A DNA stretch of 43,623 bases from Minisyncoccus sp041663305 (GTDB lineage: Bacteria; Patescibacteriota; Minisyncoccia; Minisyncoccales; Minisyncoccaceae): NCBI GenBank assembly GCA_041663305.1, contig JBAYMT010000007.1, positions 1-43,623 on the forward strand, given 5' to 3'. The notes under the pieces were generated by a model. The model searched no databases, had not been told where the DNA came from, and saw only the letters and a list, made by a program, of their open reading frames with translations. Both the position numbers and the translations under genes were made by a program. Positions 39,090-43,623 of this stretch are shown piece after piece; the stretch's first letter is position 1; each line of letters starts with the position of its first letter.

Positions 39090-42002
39090 ATGGAGAAATC
39101 ATTTGAAGGCGGTGAAAATGAAAATATTACTGGTAAAAAAGTTCATCTTGATTGGGATGAAATAAGAAAAGGCGTTCTTGGTAGCGGCGAAGAAAAAAAT
39201 CCTATTAATCTAACCATACCTTCTGAATCGGCAATCATTAATAAAAAAGAAGTCGTAGAAGAGGAAGACTCTTTAGAAAGAGAAGGATTTTCTCGTCCAT
39301 CGTCATTGCCAGAAATAGTTATCGATCTTAATGAAGAAGATGCTGGTGCCTTAAATCAGCCTGAATTATCCGAAAATCTTACTGGAAAAAGAGAGAATTT
39401 TAATTGGAAGGAAATAATGACGGGGCCCTTGGAAAAGAAACAAGCAGATGAAGAAGCAGAAAAAGAATATTGGGCTGAAATACAAAAACGAGCACAAAAA
39501 GAAGCTGAAAATATAAAAGAAAAAGAGGGAGATGAAACTCCTCCTCCAAAACCCGCTCCAATAAAACCTGAAAGTCCTGAAACCAACCCAGACGATGCAG
39601 AAAAGTTGCAAAAAGAGGAAGAAGAAAGAAAAAGGCTTGAGGAATTAAAAAGAAGGGAAGAGGAGAAGGAAAGGGAAAGGCTACACAAGGAGGAACAAGA
39701 AAAATTGAGAGAAGAAAAAAAGAAGAGACTGGATGAGGTTGTTGTTGCTATAAACGAAAAGAAACAAAAAATAGGAGAGTTTTCAACTTTAGACAGCCTA
39801 AGGGCAGCGAAAAGAGAAGAAAAGGAAAAACTGCTTAAAGAATTGGAAGCGTTAGAAAAAGAAAGAGGGGAAATCGAAAAAGAATTGGGAATTACTTCTG
39901 AAAATCCTCCAAAGAAAGAAAAGTCTTGGCTAGAAAGACAAAAAGAAAGAGTTTACAGCTTTTTAGAAAGAAAAAAAACGGAAAATACTGAAGAAACAGA
40001 AAATCTTTCACCAGAAAAGAAGAAACTTCGTGAAAAGCTGGTAGCTTTAGCAAAGAATAGGAAAGTCCAGGCGGCTGTGGTTGGATCGGCTTTACTTGGA
40101 ATATCAATAGCAGTTCCTCCTGTTGGGGGAGCAGCGTGGCTATCTGGCGGACTTTTTTCTGGCTTTTTGCCGGTTGAGTTTGGGATTCCTTTAAAAGTTT
40201 TGGGTGGGGCTGCCAGTGGCGCTATATTAAAGAAGGTTATTGAAGCGAAAAGAGCTAAAGAACAAAGGAAAAGTGGGGAAGTAAGAATGAACGAAAATGA
40301 GCATTTTGAATATAACTCAAAAATAGAAGGACAGCAGAAGAAAACATTTGAAGCTTTTGGGGCAGTAAAAGCAGCTCAAGAAAGTCTTGAATCAATCCAA
40401 AACTCTCCTGATTTGGAAGGAAAAGAAGAAAGAATCAAAGAAGCTCAAAGCAAGTTAGACAAAGCCTCTCTTGAATATTTGGAAGAATACAACATTCTTA
40501 CCAAAATGATATATGAAAGTATTAAAAAGGAAGCACCAAAAAAAACTCTAACCGAAAAAGAAAAAATTGATTTAATTAACACTGCAGATAATTTGGAAAA
40601 GTTTTATGAAGCTATAATGCAACTTGAGAGTAATGAAAATGCTAAAAAAGTGATTGATGATATTCAAGTGATCAGAAAAGTAATAAGGGATCAATATTCA
40701 AAAAAATCAGAAAGAAATGCTTTTGTTGATTCTATAACTGCAAAAAGTATTAAATCTGAGGGGGCTGCAAATCCAGAAATACCTGAAATTTATAATGAAA
40801 AAATAAATGAATTACTAAAAAAAGAAATAGAGACAATTCCAGATACCGAAAATGCCGAAGTTAAACAAATTGGAGGAGAATCTGAAGGAAAAGGGAATAA
40901 AAATAAAGAAGAGGGGGGTGAAGATAATCAAGGTAGCGAGGAAAAGGATAATAAACAAGGCAACGATCAGAAGAATAAAGAAGTAGCGCCATCATTTAAA
41001 GCAACGACAATAGCTGATTTTTGTGAGGAAATTAAAGCATCGGGTGAAAAAGATTCCATTGATATTGTAAAAAAAATAGAAAAAATTGAAGAAGATTATG
41101 AAAAAGGTAAAGACATATCCCCTCTTTTAATAGAATTTCCCGATCAATATCTGCCCAGGCTTACTGATTTATTAGTTGCAAAAAAAAATCAAACACATGA
41201 CAAAAAAGAAAAACAAAATAATTCTGATGTAAGGAACTTTGAAGAACTTTTTAAAAATCCTGATTTATCTGTGAACGAAAAGGATATTATACAAAAAATT
41301 ATAATCGGACAAGAAAAGATTGGTTCATTAGACGAATCATTACAGAAAACTGTGTCCAAATTAATTGAAATAGAATCGGAAAAATTAGAGAAAGCTACAA
41401 CCCTTGAGGATCTCTACGACGCAGTAGGGGAGGTTTGCGCTTCGGTAAATCTAAGGGGTAAACTTAACGGATTTGGCCATGTTGAAATAATAGGTAGCAT
41501 GAAAAAATATCTGCATCCAGATCCAAGAACTAGCCGCGAAGAGGCACTTGAGCAAATTCCAGAAGTTTATGGCATTAGAAAAAAATTCTTCCAAATAGTC
41601 GCAGAAAATAATTTGATTGGAATTGACACTAAATCTGGCCCCACAAAAGATCAGATTGAAGCAAATCCCAAAATTGTAGTAGAAAAGGGGAATGAAAAGC
41701 CTGTCAGCGAAAGAATACAGGAGATAGTTAAAAAAGATGAAGAAATGAAAGAGATTGAAAAAGAAATAGCTGGCGCTGATTCAATGGAGGAATTAATTAA
41801 AGCTTGTTCAAGAATGCCAGACTCTAAAACGATTAAGGTTTCTACTTTAATCAATACCTTAGACGATATTGATGTTTACGCATACCCTTCTGACAGTGAA
41901 ACGTCTAGAGATTTTTTGGATAAAACACTGCAAGAAATACCAGAAGAACATGACATACGGGAAGCTGTATCAAGAATAGTACGCCAGAAGAACATAACAT
42001 AA
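39090..42002 (+). CDS. Large coiled-coil protein with a central membrane hairpin
   Basis: The 970-residue protein is not recognised. Near the start are two copies of a motif of form (I/L)TGK(K/R)-x4-W-x-EI (about 14-26 and 96-108). A Lys/Glu coiled coil fills 130-330. A hydrophobic Gly/Ala-rich pair follows (about 328-378, with AAVVGSALLGISIAVPPVGG), probably a membrane hairpin. Then helical segments (380-590), a Gly/Glu/Asn-rich disordered linker (about 595-640), and a helical C-terminal third with a roughly repeated layout (Asp-x-(V/I)-x-AYP or H-x-DP near 805-820 and 925-940). It follows virB4 on the same strand and has its own leader. A link to the secretion system is inferred from position only. 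Confidence 0.7.
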   Translation: MEKSFEGGENENITGKKVHLDWDEIRKGVLGSGEEKNPINLTIPSESAIINKKEVVEEEDSLEREGFSRPSSLPEIVIDLNEEDAGALNQPELSENLTGKRENFNWKEIMTGPLEKKQADEEAEKEYWAEIQKRAQKEAENIKEKEGDETPPPKPAPIKPESPETNPDDAEKLQKEEEERKRLEELKRREEEKERERLHKEEQEKLREEKKKRLDEVVVAINEKKQKIGEFSTLDSLRAAKREEKEKLLKELEALEKERGEIEKELGITSENPPKKEKSWLERQKERVYSFLERKKTENTEETENLSPEKKKLREKLVALAKNRKVQAAVVGSALLGISIAVPPVGGAAWLSGGLFSGFLPVEFGIPLKVLGGAASGAILKKVIEAKRAKEQRKSGEVRMNENEHFEYNSKIEGQQKKTFEAFGAVKAAQESLESIQNSPDLEGKEERIKEAQSKLDKASLEYLEEYNILTKMIYESIKKEAPKKTLTEKEKIDLINTADNLEKFYEAIMQLESNENAKKVIDDIQVIRKVIRDQYSKKSERNAFVDSITAKSIKSEGAANPEIPEIYNEKINELLKKEIETIPDTENAEVKQIGGESEGKGNKNKEEGGEDNQGSEEKDNKQGNDQKNKEVAPSFKATTIADFCEEIKASGEKDSIDIVKKIEKIEEDYEKGKDISPLLIEFPDQYLPRLTDLLVAKKNQTHDKKEKQNNSDVRNFEELFKNPDLSVNEKDIIQKIIIGQEKIGSLDESLQKTVSKLIEIESEKLEKATTLEDLYDAVGEVCASVNLRGKLNGFGHVEIIGSMKKYLHPDPRTSREEALEQIPEVYGIRKKFFQIVAENNLIGIDTKSGPTKDQIEANPKIVVEKGNEKPVSERIQEIVKKDEEMKEIEKEIAGADSMEELIKACSRMPDSKTIKVSTLINTLDDIDVYAYPSDSETSRDFLDKTLQEIPEEHDIREAVSRIVRQKNIT

Positions 42003-42041
42003 GAATCTTCTCAAAATAAGTAAAAGCGAAAAAAATAAAGA

Positions 42042-42061
42042 AACGGCATAAGCCGTTTTTT
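42042..42061 (+). terminator. Intrinsic terminator after the coiled-coil gene
   Basis: AACGGC (42042-42047) and GCCGTT (42052-42057) enclose ATAA, followed by a T-run. It lies between the convergent genes ending at 42002 and 42064. Confidence 0.88.
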
Positions 42062-42063
42062 GT

Positions 42064-42543
42064 TTATTCAATAATAGGAGTTATAATAATTCTTCTGTCT
42101 TCGCCGGTGCCAATACTTTCGGCTTTTACATCTAGCCTATCGGCAAGCTCGGTATGGACTATCTTTCTGTCAAAGGGGGAGGATAGGGGTAATTCTTTGG
42201 CTAGTCCAGTTGCTATAACCTTGTCGGCTGTTTCTTGGGCCATTTCCCTCAAATAATTTTCCTTGTTTTTCTTGTAATTATCTATATCCAGATTCAAGAA
42301 TACTTCTTGTCCGATATTTTTTTTAATCAATTTTCTCAATAATAGCTGTATGTCGGCAAGAACTAATCCTTGTTTTCCAATAAGCATCTGTGCTTCGTTG
42401 GTTTTTATGTTCACCATCAAAAGAGGTATTTCATCTTCTTTTTCTTTGTTTTTTAAAGAAATTTGCTTGATTTCTGCTAAAAATCCAGCGCGAGCAAAAA
42501 AGTCAATTATTATATCTTCGATGTTTTTTAGTTCTTCTTTCAT
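42064..42543 (-). CDS. khpB: KhpB/Jag RNA-binding protein (KH-R3H)
   Basis: The 159-residue protein has a KH domain (about 45-95, with LIGKQGLVLADIQLLL) and an R3H domain (about 100-159, with FDRKIVHTELAD). The Jag N-terminal domain found in Bacillus is absent: only about 40 residues precede the KH part. Jag/KhpB binds RNA and is usually encoded beside yidC, as here. It is separated from yidC by the second copy of the 185-bp repeat. Confidence 0.9.
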   Translation of the reverse strand: MKEELKNIEDIIIDFFARAGFLAEIKQISLKNKEKEDEIPLLMVNIKTNEAQMLIGKQGLVLADIQLLLRKLIKKNIGQEVFLNLDIDNYKKNKENYLREMAQETADKVIATGLAKELPLSSPFDRKIVHTELADRLDVKAESIGTGEDRRIIITPIIE

Positions 42544-42573
42544 TTCTTTTATTTTTTATCGGCATCAAGCCAA

Positions 42574-42756
42574 AGGATTATTATTTATTGTCTGAATGCA
42601 CGGGTCAAGACCCGTGGATGGAGGACAAGCCCGTAGCGAAGCGGAGTAATAATATAAATCACAAAATTTTACGGCGCTGCCATAGGCAGTAAAATCACGC
42701 AAAATTTTTAGTCCTTTTAGGACTTATGGGCGTTAGCCCATAGATTTCTATTTTTT
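42574..42756 (-). repeat. 185-bp structured repeat, copy 2 (inverted)
   Basis: Read on the minus strand, it matches 35842-36027 from AAAATAGAAATCT to AATAAATAATAATCC. Hairpins are kept with changed sequence: ATGGGC/GCCCAT (copy 1 GTGAGC/GCCCAC), CACGGGTC/GACCCGTG (copy 1 GCGG/CCGC) and TTGTC/GACAA (copy 1 TTGCC/GGCAA). The yidC stop codon TAG (42748-42750) is inside its first bases, as for prgI in copy 1. Confidence 0.88.
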
Positions 42757-43467
42757 ATAAATCATTTTCTGTTCTACGATGCTCAAAAGACTACTAACCA
42801 TCCAATACAAAGCTACTGCAGAAGGGAGATTGAATAAAACGACAAAAGTAATGATAGGAACCAAGAATGTCATCTGCTTTTGCATAATGTCCTGTATTTC
42901 CGGTTCTTTTTTCTTTTCATCTGTGCCCAAGTCCTTTTTGTTGGCAGGGGAACTCGTCTTTATCTGATAGTATTGTATCAAAGCTGTGATAATTGTTAAA
43001 GGGATGCTTGGAAGCGACAAATCTGCTAGGCCGAAAAAATTGGGATTTATAGAAGATGCTACCGAAACAAAAGGGTAAAATGAAGCCTTTATTTTCTCTA
43101 GATCAAAGCCCACCAAAAATACTTGGAATAAGGCCCATATAATAGGTAATTGGATAAAAAGCATCCCTATGCCAGCAAATGGGTTAAATTTATGCAATTT
43201 GTATAAGCTCATAACCTCGATAGCCATCCTTTGCTGATCGTCTTTATACTTTTCCTGAAGCTCTTTTATCTTAGGCTGGATATCCATCATCTTTTTCTGA
43301 GATTCTATGGCTTTCCTGTTTATGGGATGGATTAATATCTTAATCAATATAGTCAAAAGAATAACAGCCAAACCAAAATCCTTAGCAAATAGGTATAGCA
43401 TTATTAAGATATTCAGCATTGGCTGATAGAGAACGACGTGGAAAAAAGTACCAATAAATTCAAACAT
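42748..43467 (-). CDS. yidC: YidC membrane protein insertase
   Basis: The 239-residue protein has the YidC/Oxa1 core: five or so membrane helices, the cytoplasmic coiled loop with IQPKIKELQEKYKDD (about 62-76), and the Arg in the first core helix loop region (LIHPINRKAIESQ). It inserts and folds inner-membrane proteins with or without SecYEG. It is of short, Gram-positive-like type without the large periplasmic domain. A linker (about 175-190) is Lys/Glu-rich. It starts four bases after rnpA and precedes khpB on the same strand. Confidence 0.95.
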   Translation of the reverse strand: MFEFIGTFFHVVLYQPMLNILIMLYLFAKDFGLAVILLTILIKILIHPINRKAIESQKKMMDIQPKIKELQEKYKDDQQRMAIEVMSLYKLHKFNPFAGIGMLFIQLPIIWALFQVFLVGFDLEKIKASFYPFVSVASSINPNFFGLADLSLPSIPLTIITALIQYYQIKTSSPANKKDLGTDEKKKEPEIQDIMQKQMTFLVPIITFVVLFNLPSAVALYWMVSSLLSIVEQKMIYKK

Positions 43468-43471
43468 ATTT

Positions 43472-43623
43472 TTAGTTTATTAAAAGCCCATATCCTTCCA
43501 AAATAAACTCTATTTCTTTTTTTATTTCGGTTAGATCTTTTTCTTTTGCCGAGTTTAAAGCAATAAAAACCAAGTCATAGCCTGGTTTTATCCTGGCCAT
43601 ATCAAGCCGGACCGCTTCTCGGA
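43472..43623 (-). CDS. rnpA: RNase P protein component, 3' part only
   Basis: The minus strand reads open from the window edge to TAA at 43472-43474, giving about 50 residues. They contain KPGYDLVFIALNSAKEKD and end in LEGYGLLIN, the C-terminal part of RnpA, the protein that helps RNase P RNA bind pre-tRNA. The order rnpA-yidC-jag is the common one near bacterial replication origins. The N-terminal part is outside the window. Confidence 0.88.
   Translation of the reverse strand, partial: REAVRLDMARIKPGYDLVFIALNSAKEKDLTEIKKEIEFILEGYGLLIN

Overview
The window is an AT-rich, gene-dense bacterial chromosome segment that reads best as a member of the Patescibacteria (Candidate Phyla Radiation), probably on the Parcubacteria/Moranbacteria side. 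The signs are many TrbC/VirB2-type pilin-like proteins, a VirB6/PrgI/split-VirB4 set without a relaxase or coupling protein, a CarS-type CDP-lipid synthase, a fatty-acid-kinase gene set, ComM, few Shine-Dalgarno sequences and many unrecognised coiled-coil proteins. TGA is used as a stop (for example at the 18166 gene junction), so the UGA-glycine code of Gracilibacteria/SR1 does not apply. The taxonomic placement is inference.

Layout. 1-326: tandem structured repeat and a hairpin in front of yraN. 914-7376: a same-strand lipid cluster: CarS-like CDP-lipid synthase, MscS-like membrane protein, DhaL(FakA)-DegV fusion, two intact DegV/FakB proteins, PlsY, and a degenerate PlsY with a lysine-rich tail. 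Together these could turn scavenged fatty acids into acyl-phosphate, lysophosphatidate and, after a second acylation not encoded here, CDP-activated lipid. 7419-8779: tRNA-Arg(TCG), structured repeats, a small four-cysteine gene, a stand-alone VirB2-type pilin and tRNA-Lys(CTT) followed by another repeat. 8826-13461: rpsO-pnp, a coiled-coil protein and a DksA/TraR-type zinc-finger protein. 13518-17172: comM, a LysM/M23 protein on the opposite strand, and ksgA.

17147-29426: a seven-gene operon on the minus strand. Five of its products start with the same signal peptide plus two-helix VirB2-like module and continue into large extracytoplasmic regions. Four of these carry beta/gamma-crystallin-like Greek-key segments. 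One of the four also has a complete papain-type cysteine protease and MopE-like calcium-type repeats. The fifth has an EF-hand-like loop, a cysteine cluster and a putative jelly-roll-like domain that is also inserted into a neighbour. This pilin-tethered surface array is the strongest candidate for an undescribed system.

29487-38783: the secretion machinery. VirB6/TrbL-like protein, a small acidic partner, a minus-strand SPFH/membrane-protein pair, a Pro/Ser-rich protein, PrgI, and VirB4 split into two genes. 39090-42002: a large coiled-coil protein with a membrane hairpin. 42064-43623: khpB/jag, yidC and the 3' end of rnpA on the minus strand, the usual rnpA-yidC-jag neighbourhood.

Three families of structured non-coding repeats run through the intergenic space. 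The first lies mostly 3' of tRNA genes, carries conserved GACTG and AGCA loops on stems of differing sequence, and has an arm antisense to a tRNA T-arm. The second is about 185 bp, appears in inverted orientation at 35842 and 42574, and in both places covers the stop codon of the gene before it. The third flanks the virB4 ATPase gene.
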